Of a stretch of DNA of 46,158 bases, positions 19,801-30,100 are shown one piece after another. The notes under the pieces are model-generated. The model did no database searches, was not told where the DNA came from, and saw only the letters and a program-made list of their open reading frames with translations. The position numbers were made by a program, and so were the translations under genes. Source of the stretch: CAZHZT01 sp964537285. GTDB taxonomy: Bacteria > Bacteroidota > Bacteroidia > Chitinophagales > Saprospiraceae. Numbering within the stretch: the first letter of the stretch is position 1; every line of letters begins with the position of its first letter. The DNA is taken from assembly GCA_964537285.1 (NCBI GenBank), contig CAZHZT010000036.1, forward strand, positions 1 through 46,158, read 5' to 3'.

Positions 19801-22800
19801 TATACTCTAAATAACAATTTTGTTCAGTTGACCGATAATGACGGCGGAAGTGGCCAGGTAGGTTCTGTGAGCTTAGAGGTATTCCCTGGTGATGAATTCT
19901 GTTTCTCACAAAGATCAATGGATGCTTGCTTCGGCGGTGCTTCAACAGTCTTGTCTAACTTTGTCTTCATGGGGATCTTCAAGGTCGCTACCGACCCGGG
20001 AGCATGTGTAGCTACAGGTATTGATAGTTTCGCAATAGTGCCGGGTATTTTTGGCGAATTACTGCCAGGAGAGTATGCGGATTCTTGTGATAATGCTAAT
20101 GATTTATTAGTTGAGTATGAACTTAGCGGTGCTACGAATGTAAGTAGAACTGCAGGTGCTGATGCTGGTGTTGAAACCTTCAATCATGGTACGACGCTCG
20201 TAACTTACTATGTAACAGATCAGGCTGGCAATGAAAGCAGCTGCTCTTTCCCGGTAATGGTGAAGGATATGGAGGCACCTGTCATTTCTAATATCCCGCT
20301 AGATACGCTTGTAAATTGTGATGCTATTCCTGATCCGGCTATGGCTGAAGTATCCGATAATTGTACACCAACCGATAATATTGAAGTGATCTTCATGGAA
20401 ACGGTTATCGCAGATAGCCTGGAGCCTTGTCCGGATAAATACATCCTTGAGCGTAAGTGGGTAGCTTTGGATACTTGCGGTAATTCAGATACAGTTGTTC
20501 AAATCCTTCAGGTTCAAGATACAACGGCTCCTGTTTGGGTGAATTTACCTAATATGATTACGGAGTTCAACGAAGTAAATGAATGTGGAAGAGAAGTAAC
20601 CATTATTGTTGGGGGTGACGATGCTGTTGACAACTGTAGTAACGGTGTTGTTTACGCACACGAAGTAACCATTGATGGAGAAACATTCTTCGGTGGCGAT
20701 ACGGCGACTTACTTCTTCCCTGTAGGAACAACAAATGTCATCTTTACAGCTACTGATGCTTGTGGTAACAGTACAACGGATATCGTTGAAGTACAGATCA
20801 TCGATAATCAACCACCGACACTGGGTTGTATTGATAACTTATCATTTGCATTACCTCCTTCCGGCGAACTTACCGTTGATCCAAATCTAATGGTAGCGCT
20901 GTTAGTTGATAACTGTACAGATGCTAAGGTGGATTCTGTTACACAAAGCGTATTTACTTGTGAGGATGCCACAGGTATGCCAATCAATGTTATAATTTAT
21001 GCTTCCGATGATTATCAAAATACTATCAGCTGTACTGTTCCTGTTGAAATTCAGGAAAATGTGAAGCCGGAAGCAGTTTGTACAACGGATACTATTGAAG
21101 TATACATAGATGCTGGTGATGGAACACCAAACTCTGGTATCGCGGCCATTGATGCTCAATTACTGGATGGAGGAAGTACCGATAACTGTGCTGATCCGGA
21201 AGATTTAATCTTCTCCGTTGATCCTTCTAATTTATTTGATTGCGATCAATTGGGACTTCAGGAGGTGCTCTTGAAAGTAGAGGACCCTAGTGGTAACTTC
21301 GATAAGTGCCAGGCTATGGTTATGATCATGGATACGATCAGACCAAGCGCCATTTGTGCTGAAGAAGTGGATGTGTTCCTGGATGCTCAAGGAACAGATA
21401 CTCTAATGGCTATGGAGCTTGATATGGGCAGCTTCGATAACTGTAGCATTAACTCCATTACTGTAGACGGTGGAGATATGGTGGCCTTCAATTGTAATAT
21501 GATCGGTATTCCACAGATCGTCTCTTTTGAAGTAACCGATAACTCCGGCAACTCTGACGAGTGCTTTACTTTGATTAATGTAATTGATACCGTACCACCT
21601 ATGGCTATTTGCCAGGATCAAACAATCATGTTAACTCAGGATTCTACCGGCGAAGTGATCATCAGTGCGGATCTTTTCGATGGAGGTAGCGCAGATGTGT
21701 GCGGTAATAACCTGACATTCCTTGCAAATAATGCCGGAACACTGGCATTCGATTGTGAAGATTTGGGCGATAACCCAATCACACTGACTGTAACCGATGA
21801 CTTTGGTAACAGCAGCGAGTGTACTGCAACTTTAACGGTTAAGCCAGCAGCACCGGTAATCTTTACAGCAGGTGTGGCTGAAGGTCCTGCAGGAGCATTC
21901 ATTGAAATTCCGATTACTGTAGAAAACTTCTTCCAGGTACGTTCTTTCGATCTTGATCTGGCCGTATTATTAGATACAGTAGCAGAAGTAGATTCTATCG
22001 TAAATAAAATGCCAAGTGGTTTCTTGGTCGAAGGTACTCCTGGTGGTCCGAATGAACGTACTGTCGTTTGGAATGATCAGGGTATCGAACCGGTTACCTT
22101 GAATGATGGAGACACTATACTTTGTATTAGAGTTCAGTTAGTGGGTGCCGCAGGAGATTCTTCTATGGTAACTATTAGCAGCCAGCAATCCGAGCCGGTT
22201 AGTCAGGGTTGTGCTCCAACGCCAGTAGCTACAAGTGATGTGATTTTCAATTCACCTGGAAAAGTGAAGATCGATCTGAATACTTCTGCAGTATTATCCG
22301 GTCAGATTCGCAGAGATAATAATGATGGTACACCAGGTGGACCTCCTGTAAAAGATGTTTTCGTTTACTTGAGCGGTATGGATCCATTTGGAAACCCAGT
22401 TCTGGATACGGTAATAACGGATTCTACGGGTACTTATAGCTTTACGGTTCCTGCCGGTAGTGATGTAACGATTACTCCCGTTAAGGATGTAGCCTCTTTA
22501 CCAGAAAACGGTGTGTCCGGGGTTGATGGTGCGATTATCCGTGCTCACGTACTGAGTCTTGTACCAATCATTACCAACCCATATCGCTTATTAGCAGGAG
22601 ATGTGAACTTAACAGGATCCGGGTTTAACGATCCAAACGTAGTAGATGCATTCAATATTCAGGATGTAGCAGCAGGTAACCGTATTGATGAAGGCAACTT
22701 TAATGCTTTTGGCAATACTGCATGGCAGTTTGTACCGGCAGCCTTTATGTTTACCAATCCACAAAATCCATGGATTGACAGCATACCAAGTCAAATTACC

Positions 22801-23619
22801 TACAATGCCGTTATCATGGATATGATTGGGGACTTTGTGGCCATCAAATCTGGTGACGTTAACGGTGATGCCAATACTTATGATCCGCTTCAAGAAGAAA
22901 TCGTTGAAGGGCGTTCTTCCAAGCTGCTCTTGCACCTGAACAATCAACCGATTGTGAAAGGGGAAGAAGTAACGATTACGTTCACTGCTGAGAACTTTAC
23001 GGATCTTGTTTCGTATCAGTTTACATTAGGCTTTGATGCGGATGCTATCGATTATGTTGATGCAACTTTACCAGAATACTTAAATAGTACAATGGTGGGT
23101 GAAACACAAATTAAAGGCGGACGCCTGGCCATCGTTTGGTTAGATAGTGAACCAAATACATTAGATGATGGTAGTGTTACATTTGATTTAACATTCTATG
23201 CTAAAGAGAACCTGCCTTCTCTTGAAGGATTGTTCGAACTGAATAACACTATGGCAAGAGTAGAAGCGCACAATGCTAATTATCAGGCACTTGGTGTAGA
23301 ATTGGTGTTGGACAGCAAAACAACAGTGACTTCAGCAGAAGAAGCGCTTGAGCAAAATGCTTTCTACTTGTTCCAGAATCGTCCAAATCCATTCAAAGGT
23401 CAAACAACCGTCGGTTTTGTTTTACCAGACCATGGATCGGCAACCTTAACATTATTTGATGTGGCCGGACGAGTAGTATACCGTCAAAAAGATGGCTTTG
23501 AGAAAGGATATAATGAAGTAATTATTGATGCACAAGAATTACCGGCTCATGGCATATACTTCTATCAGTTAGAGTTTGATGGAAATGTAGCGATGAAACG
23601 AATGATCTTGTCTGAATAG
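10849..23619 (+). CDS. Giant HYR-like multidomain surface protein with T9SS type A sorting domain
   Basis: Predicted exported protein of 4256 aa. The hydrophobic signal core (~31-50, ending QISWGQ) is preceded by an unusually long ~30-residue basic N-region; no later in-frame Met fits better. Most of the chain is ~80-aa beta modules of HYR/Ig-like type with recurrent DNC, FDC and GN-x-C cysteines. Eleven contiguous modules occupy ~940-1824, and nine of them form a three-module super-repeat. Inserts with other folds lie at ~2192-2400 (discoidin/galactose-binding-like) and ~2890-3045. The C-terminal part, in order, has a cohesin-like domain (~3670-3793), an SdrD/carboxypeptidase-regulatory-like domain (~3814-3884), a dockerin-like segment including GDVNGDANTYD (~3885-4014), a second cohesin-like domain (~4024-4160) and a class A T9SS tail (~4174-4256, FQNRPNPFKGQT to MKRMILSE). 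A surface adhesin or fibre role is inferred. A terminator follows. Confidence 0.93.
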   Translation: MTPLFVHYSTVEQKTPLISRNRLAPALKKSLRIAGALFCLILGIQQISWGQCEVNVSGDNPLADTLTLNGMTGSATLNASSFTSINSADGDCDTYLFYDSDSVLIGESLSFDCDSLGNRSYLVFIAEDASGTNRSDKALTINVLIQDITSPVIVDTLEVGPICDTLVKLNTSNDYEYVTTSLTDIGTSEGDCFSELTWTTPELFDNCSIDAVSVTFSNGNPAPDSLPGNISYSTSQGTLPGTIPFDITTDFYGNSSACPDSAVTVVTYTVTDGSGNSATCSFQVAVFDDEEPVWDDPITSNFLNALENEVDLEWDEPSETLEVVLDCNSPTFQQDLDYLVNSGVSPPSTGTFIPSATDNCTPLASVTVALSDSSETDLFCGSSSVTVNATTYNPNKEYSLSWITSDLCGNTTNIAAPDNRFKLVVYVVDEVSPYLSDNGTGDTSMVKVPLTPTGFVLESDTLVFTADTLCFFTSGEYALDPNTCGIEISGDTLMINDAIDCTGVEYGWQFLKSVDCENMATGLATGGTITAGNNIASSPLFLPVGVHEFAYIATDTCGNASKYTFAVEVKDDTPPSFANCPVMSGDTVELTNVSGVCSAIYSWQQPFVSDSCGVDTTILTILDPDGQETINPVFTTLPGSISITPNCTNQIGLAGDFAEVNWFESGTGATTAFDGSTSFTITEEDTGSFGFYFYNISIIAPKDGIISFSVDACGDPGELFPNNFAVDVVSDIIVPEFNPTYNDENCVGSPDDDVEVLVSEGDTLRIYVVLNGTAVAMSVSQFIISDFAFVCTDNSLNVLQSADTTIAFANFPQGVSEVEYVVIDDKGNRDTCEFFVRVNDDDPPIAISQDITVDLDANGEASVVAFDIDGGSADNCSDSLVYKIALDISPNDSLPDMMPTDTLNFTCSDTGDVSVVLVICDEFNNADTVPATITIRDITPPVIMTMEDTIYLDASGMAVVTADSVNNGSTDNCGIESLSVSPTDFSCADIGKQNVTLTATDAAGNSNSANASVVIVDNIPPTALCFETILVELDQFGDASITTGDIDSMSSDNCTFDLALDASTFNCDDVGANNVTLTVTDGSGNAATCTTIVNVEDNVAPQAVCQDLTVQLDDTGRANFTGNQIDGGSTDACGIATYEAFPTSFDCDSLGERWVTLVVTDVNGNKDSCQSIVTVEDNILPTVLCVPTIELVLDGNGQATLSIPDVNNGSFDNCSLVDSTLSKTAFDCSDVGTESVTLTYTDIAGNTNDCESLVTIVDDSIPTALCVTELTIELNASGNAVITTADVDNGSSDNCDFNLSLNQTDFDCTDVGSNTVILTATDVNGNASTCSVNAMVVDNIAPNAVCQDVTVTLDNNGMGSITGEQLNSGSTDNCNDVTLEAQPASYDCDSVGNRIALLIVTDGSGNKDTCEANVTVVETTLPEAICAPDFTVQLDNNGEASITVEDIDNGSTDNCAIVDTTLSRTDFNCDDIGTQTVTLTVTDGSGNAGSCQTNVTIEDTVPPVADCVDEPVVVTLDPSGLATITVDDIDEASSDNCGTVIREIDQDIFNCSDAGSNIVTLTVTDGSGNAASCMVEVIVEDDTAPEAVCADLTVSLDANGEVTVSGEQLNGGSQVSCFIDALIASPNTFNCDDLGANTVELIVVEESGNRDTCESTVTVLDELTPVANCFEEVVLYLDENGQATLTFDQVDSSSFDNCSLVDSSLTRMDFGCGDTETPVSVTLTLTDGAGNSDDCSTLVTVLDTTPPAVVCQDITVELDNGGSATVTAEQIDNGSNDECGIADLELSQTSFNCDNVGDNSVILTVTDNSGNTNTCTATVTIEDSQAASLVFCPGDIVVDNDEGMCGAVVNFDLPLFSDNCAGADSVAGVLTTPLGSGDFFPIETTTVTYSYSDGSGNAVSCNFTVTVNDVEDPIISLSPDTVVIEAADNCEIQINDFSEFVSIDVTDNCPDVDFVTSPLSPVTFGLGINAIAIVAQDASGNTTTDTFYVVVDDNVAPIVSCRDEVNVNLDDNLDGGTFEVDAGTNIFQFGAADENCGVASKEFLVIELDEPFNLFSQTHTFTCAEVGEWTVEYRVADINGNFTTCQIAFSVSDVTDPIASCQDITVMLDANGEVTITPEDVDDGSDDNCGFGLAIFRNGEGNGESLTFTCMDEEAMAGGPVEVTLEVTDDSGNQSSCLAFVTVVDDILPTINCSEGYIIEEGLAPGINVADQTLAQVVDVESLDGATPFQGTDIGSGCAQDFFPAGLLCDEAPNTDNPDANTKSNINSGPLWANPQPGSSAGIIVIDLGVRRTLNQATIFQMYAEASAKVTDVELFIHPTLGNTAPLPTVTDGWMQIVNGTIGAGTPNFDSTTVVDPTTLTFSEIDTRYVLLIFRNSGDEEFIGVRNVKLFTPDIPLEGEIEVNTDEGLCSSKVTIRNPQPEDNCGIETYDVQLIKYLGDDGDTGEPIFDTTTIAITGDTFMYDFTDVTRVQYVARDKAGNEVSCEYVINVIDEEPPVVQCPEDDVIRTSSMNNEGDCFGDYEWVHPVPTDNCSDEETTILTLSYEDGDNEPNDSNYPGPEVVIPGDTATYAFPIGVTKATYVAEDQSGNRDTCMFTITVVDDEDPQIIDLPDDVVLDAVSNNCDNIVSWTRPTFADNCGVDPNSITEEISDPGVQQSVNLNFPFAPDAPALASFPVGVTVVKYTVKDLATNQNIIIDSFTVTVVDNDAPAFSNCADDELPACPQEMVDSYIDVVTITDCSLDTVYQTPAPGTTLQELVNQGLLNEVAVDETFEVKIIAADAFGNIDSCVIEVTLTDEDVPEPVLNTLPGIISECGQAIVPAPLATNCNGDEIQGMPLGNLNVEKISSDPDVYLFSFTGTEDVVWIYPDPVTGNTASQVQTITISPDVELPEVVCPKSQDVVNGFQGSFDPVNAWTIGQEGGSNGSINIDNAPSSIIITGANTDCGLLENTEDNLCITIPRRGMIMFDWEWSSEDSNASDDPFGYTLNNNFVQLTDNDGGSGQVGSVSLEVFPGDEFCFSQRSMDACFGGASTVLSNFVFMGIFKVATDPGACVATGIDSFAIVPGIFGELLPGEYADSCDNANDLLVEYELSGATNVSRTAGADAGVETFNHGTTLVTYYVTDQAGNESSCSFPVMVKDMEAPVISNIPLDTLVNCDAIPDPAMAEVSDNCTPTDNIEVIFMETVIADSLEPCPDKYILERKWVALDTCGNSDTVVQILQVQDTTAPVWVNLPNMITEFNEVNECGREVTIIVGGDDAVDNCSNGVVYAHEVTIDGETFFGGDTATYFFPVGTTNVIFTATDACGNSTTDIVEVQIIDNQPPTLGCIDNLSFALPPSGELTVDPNLMVALLVDNCTDAKVDSVTQSVFTCEDATGMPINVIIYASDDYQNTISCTVPVEIQENVKPEAVCTTDTIEVYIDAGDGTPNSGIAAIDAQLLDGGSTDNCADPEDLIFSVDPSNLFDCDQLGLQEVLLKVEDPSGNFDKCQAMVMIMDTIRPSAICAEEVDVFLDAQGTDTLMAMELDMGSFDNCSINSITVDGGDMVAFNCNMIGIPQIVSFEVTDNSGNSDECFTLINVIDTVPPMAICQDQTIMLTQDSTGEVIISADLFDGGSADVCGNNLTFLANNAGTLAFDCEDLGDNPITLTVTDDFGNSSECTATLTVKPAAPVIFTAGVAEGPAGAFIEIPITVENFFQVRSFDLDLAVLLDTVAEVDSIVNKMPSGFLVEGTPGGPNERTVVWNDQGIEPVTLNDGDTILCIRVQLVGAAGDSSMVTISSQQSEPVSQGCAPTPVATSDVIFNSPGKVKIDLNTSAVLSGQIRRDNNDGTPGGPPVKDVFVYLSGMDPFGNPVLDTVITDSTGTYSFTVPAGSDVTITPVKDVASLPENGVSGVDGAIIRAHVLSLVPIITNPYRLLAGDVNLTGSGFNDPNVVDAFNIQDVAAGNRIDEGNFNAFGNTAWQFVPAAFMFTNPQNPWIDSIPSQITYNAVIMDMIGDFVAIKSGDVNGDANTYDPLQEEIVEGRSSKLLLHLNNQPIVKGEEVTITFTAENFTDLVSYQFTLGFDADAIDYVDATLPEYLNSTMVGETQIKGGRLAIVWLDSEPNTLDDGSVTFDLTFYAKENLPSLEGLFELNNTMARVEAHNANYQALGVELVLDSKTTVTSAEEALEQNAFYLFQNRPNPFKGQTTVGFVLPDHGSATLTLFDVAGRVVYRQKDGFEKGYNEVIIDAQELPAHGIYFYQLEFDGNVAMKRMILSE
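13909..16086 (+). repeat. Three-module super-repeat within the first giant gene
   Basis: Nine consecutive ~80-aa modules repeat in the order a-b-c three times, with unit boundaries at the PT/PV codons 13909, 14632 and 15355 and the end at 16086. The units are 723, 723 and 732 nt. Module b is marked by GNK/GNR-D-x-C before its last strand and by ITGEQLN-like text. Module c is marked by SLVDS-LS/LT before its FDC/FNC/FGC. The DNA copies are clearly diverged, not recent duplicates. Confidence 0.85.
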
Positions 23620-24191
23620 GAATTTTTTATCGAAAGAAGGCGCGCTTCAGCGCGCCTTCTTTTCAACTAATTTTGAAGACATATAAAAAAAGTGTCATTA
23701 GTATTCAATTAGTTTTTAAACTTTAGCGATTTAGGCACTTTTGGCATTAAAAATGTATATAGTAGAATAGTTTACTGATTTAAGAATTATTCCAATTACC
23801 GTAACGATTCGAACATAGGTGAATTAAATGAATGATCTGGTTTTCCGGCATTTTTTTCAGGGAACCAAAAACCGTTTTAAAGCATAGACTTTTCACCTTC
23901 ATTACTCGTACTATTTGACCAAAGCAGGTTTTAAGATCTACGTATGAACTTCACAGCCCTTGACCAAAAGGTAAGAGCAATAATATAAAGATCAAGAATG
24001 CGGCCTGCAGAAAAAACAAGAGGATTTAGGTTTGTTAACACATTCCCAAAACCTAAGTTAATTTTAACCGAGCTATTGCGCGAAAGAAATGCCCTTTGAA
24101 AAAAACAGATTTAATTTTTTTTGATTTCACAGGCTGGGTGAATCAGGCGATCCAGTCGATTACTCATCCATTAATTGAAACCTCAATTAAT
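23620..24191. other. Intergenic region between the two giant genes
   Basis: Apart from the terminator at 23633-23665, this A/T-rich stretch shows only a small stem TTAGGTTT/AAACCTAA (about 24026-24056). The in-frame extension from an ATG at 24096 is judged non-coding because the signal peptide begins at 24192. The second giant therefore probably has its own promoter here. Confidence 0.5.
23633..23665 (+). terminator. Rho-independent terminator after the first giant gene
   Basis: Perfect 14-bp arms (23633-23646, 23649-23662) with a GC-rich top (GGCGCGCT-TC-AGCGCGCC), flanked by A-rich and T-rich ends, 13 bp after the stop codon. Confidence 0.88.
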
Positions 24192-27100
24192 ATGCACAAG
24201 ATCTTTACCGTACTAAGCCTAGTACTTTTATCAGCGAGCTTCATTAACGCTCAGACTTTTACGCTGAATATTGATGAAGTAGAGATTTGTGATGGAGAAA
24301 GCACCGTAACGGTACCCATCCTTTTCGAGGATAATGTTCTAGATCTTTCTTCTATCCAATTGGTCATTTTCTGGGATAACAACGGATTAAGTTATAATTC
24401 CGTTTCCAGTGATATTATTGATCCGTTACAAATAGGTTCTAGCACATCAGGAGATACTCTCTTGGTGGCTTGGGCTGCTCCGCCAGGAACATTTATTAGT
24501 TTAGTTGATGGCGATACCCTTTTCTTTGTTACGTTTAATGTGATAGGAGGACCGGGAACATATCCAGTACAGTTTTATAATTCAACGAATGTATCTAATC
24601 CTAACCCTTTTATACCAGAACTCGTTGCTAGTTTGGGTGATGGTACACAAGTATCGGGCTCTATTACAATGCTCGATGGAGAAGTCTCCATTGCAGATAA
24701 TGCTCCAATACTTCAAAATTGCCCTGCTGATGTGACCTTGAACGTAGACCCTGGTCTATGTACTGCGGTACATAGCTGGACAGAGCCCACCGTTTTTGAT
24801 TGTGATGGCGATGAAAATCCGCCTACAGTTGCCGGGGGAACTAATGGAGGAGCTTTCTCTTTAGGAACAACAACCGTCACCTATACCGTAACAGATATGG
24901 CAGGCAATTCCAATACCTGCTCTTTTGATGTTACTGTAGAAGATAATATTGATCCAACCATCTCCTGCCCGGCTGATACTTCTATCATTTTGCCAACAGG
25001 CACTGGAATGGTAGCTGTCGATTTATCTTCTCCGGTCACAGATGATAACTGTGGTGTAGCTAATATTACCTACAGTTTGTCAGGTGTAACCTCGGGGAGC
25101 GGAACTTTTGACGGCTCTCCTATAAACTTTAATTCTCCGGGAGCAACTATGGTGACCTTCACTGTTACCGATGGTTCGGGGAATTCAGCAGTCTGTACCT
25201 CAGAAGTGGATATTACAGAAACGGATTCACCTCCTATAACGCTTCAGTTAGGAAGTGCAACACTTAATTGTGGTGATACAAGCGCTCAAATTCCCATCAT
25301 TGTCGAAAATGATGTGACCTTGTTTAGCGCTGACCTGGTTATTTATTGGGGAAGTGGGCTGAGTTTCGTCAGTGCTCAACCCGGCATTGACGGAACCGTT
25401 ATTACCAACTTAACCAGTGACACCTTAATAATGGTATGGAACTCCGGAGGCCTGGGAACAAGCTTTAATGCAGGAGACACTTTAATTAATATAACATTTG
25501 ATGCTTCCAATGCGCCGCAAGGTAATATTCCAGTATTCTTTTATGAGACTTTTTCTGGTGCAAATTTCGAAGTGACCGATCAAAACTTCCTTCCTTTAGT
25601 TGTGGTCGCTCTGGATGGTTCCATCGATTTTGCAGCGGATGAACCTCCCCTTATTACTTGCCCGCCCGATATAAGCGTTGATTGTACGTCGAGTACGGAT
25701 ACTACAGTCACGGGTTCAGCAACCGCTACGGATGCTTGTTCTGCAAGCGTTTCCATCTCTTTCTCAGATACGGAAATGCAGGATTGTGGAAATACAAAAA
25801 CAATTAATCGACTCTTCATTGCTACCGATGATGGTGGCTTGATGGACTCGTGTACTCAAATAATCGTTACTACAGATACTACACCGCCTACAGCGGTTTG
25901 TCAAAATATAACCATTCAATTGGATGCAAATGGGGAAGCTTCTATTACCCCTGCAGAAATAGATAACGGCAGTTCCGATGATTGCGGAAGCGTTAACCTT
26001 ATAAGCGTATCTCAGGATACATTTAATTGTTCTGATGTCGGGAATAACTCGGTTGTTTTGACTGTAGAAGATGATTGTGGTAATCAATCTACTTGTGAGG
26101 CCACTGTGACTGTAGAAGATATCACTCCACCAACAGCTGTTTGCCAGGATCTCACTGTTTATCTGGATACGGCAGGGATGGTTGATATAATCACAGATTC
26201 TTTGAACGGAGGCAGCACAGATAACTGTACCAACGTGTCAGCAATGAGTGCTTCGCAAACTTCCTTTGATTGCTCTAATGTTGGGCCCAATACGGTTACC
26301 CTGACTATTGAAGATGATAGCGGAAATACGGCTTCTTGTGATGCAACCGTTACTGTTTTGGACACCGTTCCTCCAACAGCCGTATGCCAGGATATTACCA
26401 TACAGTTAGATGCTTCCGGAAACGTTTCGGTTGCACCAATAGATGTGGACGGAGGGAGTACGGATAATTGTGGTTCAATCAATCTGGATGGGGTAGATCC
26501 TTCTGCGTTTGATTGCTCCAATATTGGCGATAATACAGTAAACCTTTCGGTTTCTGATAATAATGGAAATTCAGCTTCTTGTTCGGCTACTGTTACCGTA
26601 CAGGACATCTTGCCTCCTACAATGGTGTGCCAGGATATTACCATTCAATTGGATGAGAATGGAGCGGCTTCTATCACCCCTCAGGATGTAGATGGCGGTA
26701 GTACGGATAATTGCGATAGCCTGGCGCTGACCATGGTAGATCCAAATACGTTTGATTGTAGTAATATCGGAGCCAATACGGTCACTTTAACAGGAGCCGA
26801 TGAGTCGGGAAATACCAATACTTGTTCAGCTCAGGTTACGGTTCAGGATACTGTACCACCAGTAGCCGTTTGCCAGGATATTACATTACAACTTGGAGCG
26901 GGTGGCTCTCTTTTACTTGCTCCTTCTCAGGTTGATGGCGGTAGTACCGATAATTGCGGAGATGTGAATTTGGACAATGTAAGTCAAACCATTTTTAATT
27001 GTGACAATATCGGCGATAACACGGCGATACTTAATATTTCTGACAATAATGGAAATACTGCTTCTTGCGAAGCGATAGTTACCATTCAGGATAGCTTGCC

Positions 27101-30100
27101 ACCAACGCCTGTTTGTCAGGATGTGACCTTATATTTAGATGAAAATGGCGACGGAGCCATTATCCCTGAAGATATTGATGGCGGGAGTACGGACAATTGC
27201 AGTGACGTAACCCTTGTAAATGTAGAACCTTCTACATTTGATTGTAGCACCTTAGGTGATAATACGGTTACGCTAACCATTGAAGATGCACAAGGCAATT
27301 CCGCGAGCTGCTCTTCTACTGTAACGGTATTGGACACTATTAGTCCGGATATGGTTTGTATTCCAACCTTAACCGTTCAGGTAGGCCCGCTTAACAATGT
27401 GACTATTTTACCATCGGATTTGGATGGTGGCAGTACAGATAATTGCGGGTCAGTAACGCTGGTATCTGCTGAGCCAAGTACTTTCAATTGCGATAATATC
27501 GGCCCTAATGTGGTCGTCTTACTTGGCCAGGATGCCTCTGGAAATACGGGTGAATGTGTTGCGATAGTCAATGTACAGGATACCACACCACCAACCCCGG
27601 TATGTCAGGATATAACGGTGGAGTTAGATTCAATGGGTAATGTAAGCATTATGCCTATTGATGTAGAAGGTGGCAGTTTTGATAATTGTGATACCATAAC
27701 ACCTTTGTCGGTAAGTCCTTCTGATTTTACTTGCGATGACATTGGTACGGTTCAAGTCGTGTATACCGTTAGTGATGAGTCTGGAAATACAGCTAATTGT
27801 GTAGCCAATGTAACCGTTGAGGATGCAATGGCGCCAACTGCTATCTGCTCAAGTGATACGGTTTATCTGGATGAAAATGGATTGGGCAGTGTTGAAGCTT
27901 CCGATCTGGATGGAGGCAGCTTTGATAACTGCGTGGATTTTACGCTATCTGCATCTCCTTCTTCTTTCACGTGCGATAGTATTGGGCCAAATACGGTTAT
28001 CCTTCAAGTCGAAGACGGTTCAAATAACGTAGCCACTTGTGAGGCCACCGTTACGGTTTTAGATACCATTGCCCCTGTACTCTCTGACTGCCAGAATAGC
28101 ACCGTGGAGCTGGATATTAACGGCATTGGCACCATTAATGAGGACGTCATTTTAGTGGGAGGTAGTTTTACGGATAATTGTGAAACGGATACAATCGTAT
28201 TCACCCCTACGACATTGACTTGTGATGATATCGGGCCAAATGCTGTAACTGTTGTGGCTAGTGATAAAAGTGGAAATACGAGTAGTTGTTCTGCTACGGT
28301 TACTGCCGTAGATAATCTTGGGCCGACAGCGGTTTGCCAGGATATAACCGTAGAGTTATCTAGTGCGGGCACAGCTTCCATTACGCCTACCGATATTGAT
28401 GGCGGTAGTTTTGATAACTGTGTTAATGTGACGCCACTAACTGTAGAACCGAATACTTTTGATTGTTCTAATGTTGGAGCAAATGCTGTAATCCTCACTG
28501 TGCAGGATGCCTCCGGGAATACGGGATCTTGTGCTTCAACTGTTACAGTTCTGGATGTAGAAGTTCCCGAAGCGGTTTGTGTAGACTTAACAGTGAGCCT
28601 GGATGAAAATGGAAATGCTACGGTAACTCCCGAAGAAGTAGACGGTGGTAGCACGGATAATTGCGGGACACCCATTTTAGTAGATGTAACCCCTGGTGTT
28701 TTCAATTGCGGCAATATCGGTCAGAATCAAATCATTCTGACAGTAGAGGATAGTAGTGAAAATGTAAATACTTGTATTGCAAATGTTACGGTTGAAGATA
28801 ATGCACCACCATTGGCCCTTTGTCAGGATATTACTGTTGAGCTGGATATTGCAGGCCTGGTGAATATTACAACAATGGATGTAGATAGCGGTAGTGTAGA
28901 TAATTGTAGTGCAGTGACCTTTGTTTCTGTAACACCAAATTTACTGGATTGCTCCTTTGTCGGCGACAACATAGTAGAATTAGTCGTAGAGGATGCCCAG
29001 GGAAATCAAAGTACTTGCGAATCTGCAGTTACTGTTGAAGACAATATTTTACCGGTGCCGGTTTGTTTAAATACTACAATAGCCCTGGATTCTGCTGGTT
29101 CGGCAACGCTTTTGCCTGAGCAAGTGGATGGCGGTAGTTTTGATAACTGCGGTACACCTACTCCCGTGAATGTTGTTCCGGGTGTATTTACTTGCGAAGA
29201 GATCGGTGATAATCAAGTAGCCCTTACGGTTGAAGATGCAAGTGGCAATACAGGTATTTGTGTAGCCACCATAACCGTGATTGATACCATTGCGCCAACT
29301 GCTGTTTGTCAGGATATTACGGTTCAATTGGATACGATGGGGATGGCGATGATTACTCCTTCTGATGTAGATGGCGGAAGTACGGACAATTGCGGAACGC
29401 CAACTCCGGAAAGTGTAACTCCTAATACATTCAACTGCGATAATATTGGCGATAACCTGGCTGTCTTTACCGTAACGGATGGCAGTGGTAACTCAGCGAC
29501 TTGCCAGGTTACCGTAACCGTTGAAGAGACTGTGGCACCAATTGCTATTTGTCAGGATATCACCGTAAGCCTCGATTCTTCAGGAAACCTTACTATTTCG
29601 CCTGAAGATGTAGATGGTGGTAGCACCAGTAATTGTGGAATGCCAACTCCGATTGAAGTTACTCCTAACAGCTTTGATTGTGATAATATTGGAGATAATA
29701 TAGTGGTTCTGACCGTTGAAAATGCCGGTGGAAATACGGCTACTTGTGAAGCTACTGTTACCGTAGAAGATAATACCGCTCCAACAGCGGTTTGCCAAGA
29801 TATAACGGTTCAATTAGATATGGGGGGCATGGCTTCCATTGTCGCTGCAGATGTTGATGGCGGCAGCACCGATAATTGCGGAACAGTTAATTTATTATCT
29901 ATATCCGTGGATTCTTTCACTTGTGAAGAAATCGGACCGAATGATGTGATCTTGACGGTTGAAGATGCAAATGGGAATACGGATACTTGTACTGCTATTG
30001 TGACGGTGGAAGATAATATACCTCCAACAGCAGCTTGTGTCGATATCACCCTTCAGCTGGATTCAATGGGCATGGTTGATTTTGATGCTTCAGATATTGA

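Noticed and set aside
10400..23890. The word ACCAAAAACCG shared upstream of both giant genes (~10413 and ~23869) as a common operator
   Set aside because: An 11-nt match between two A-rich leaders is close to chance expectation and is at different distances from the two starts.
24096..24191. Upstream in-frame extension of the second giant gene
   Set aside because: The ATG at 24192 starts a textbook signal peptide, whereas the upstream 32 residues contain a Phe/Trp-rich stretch unlike a leader. Kept only as a low-probability alternative.
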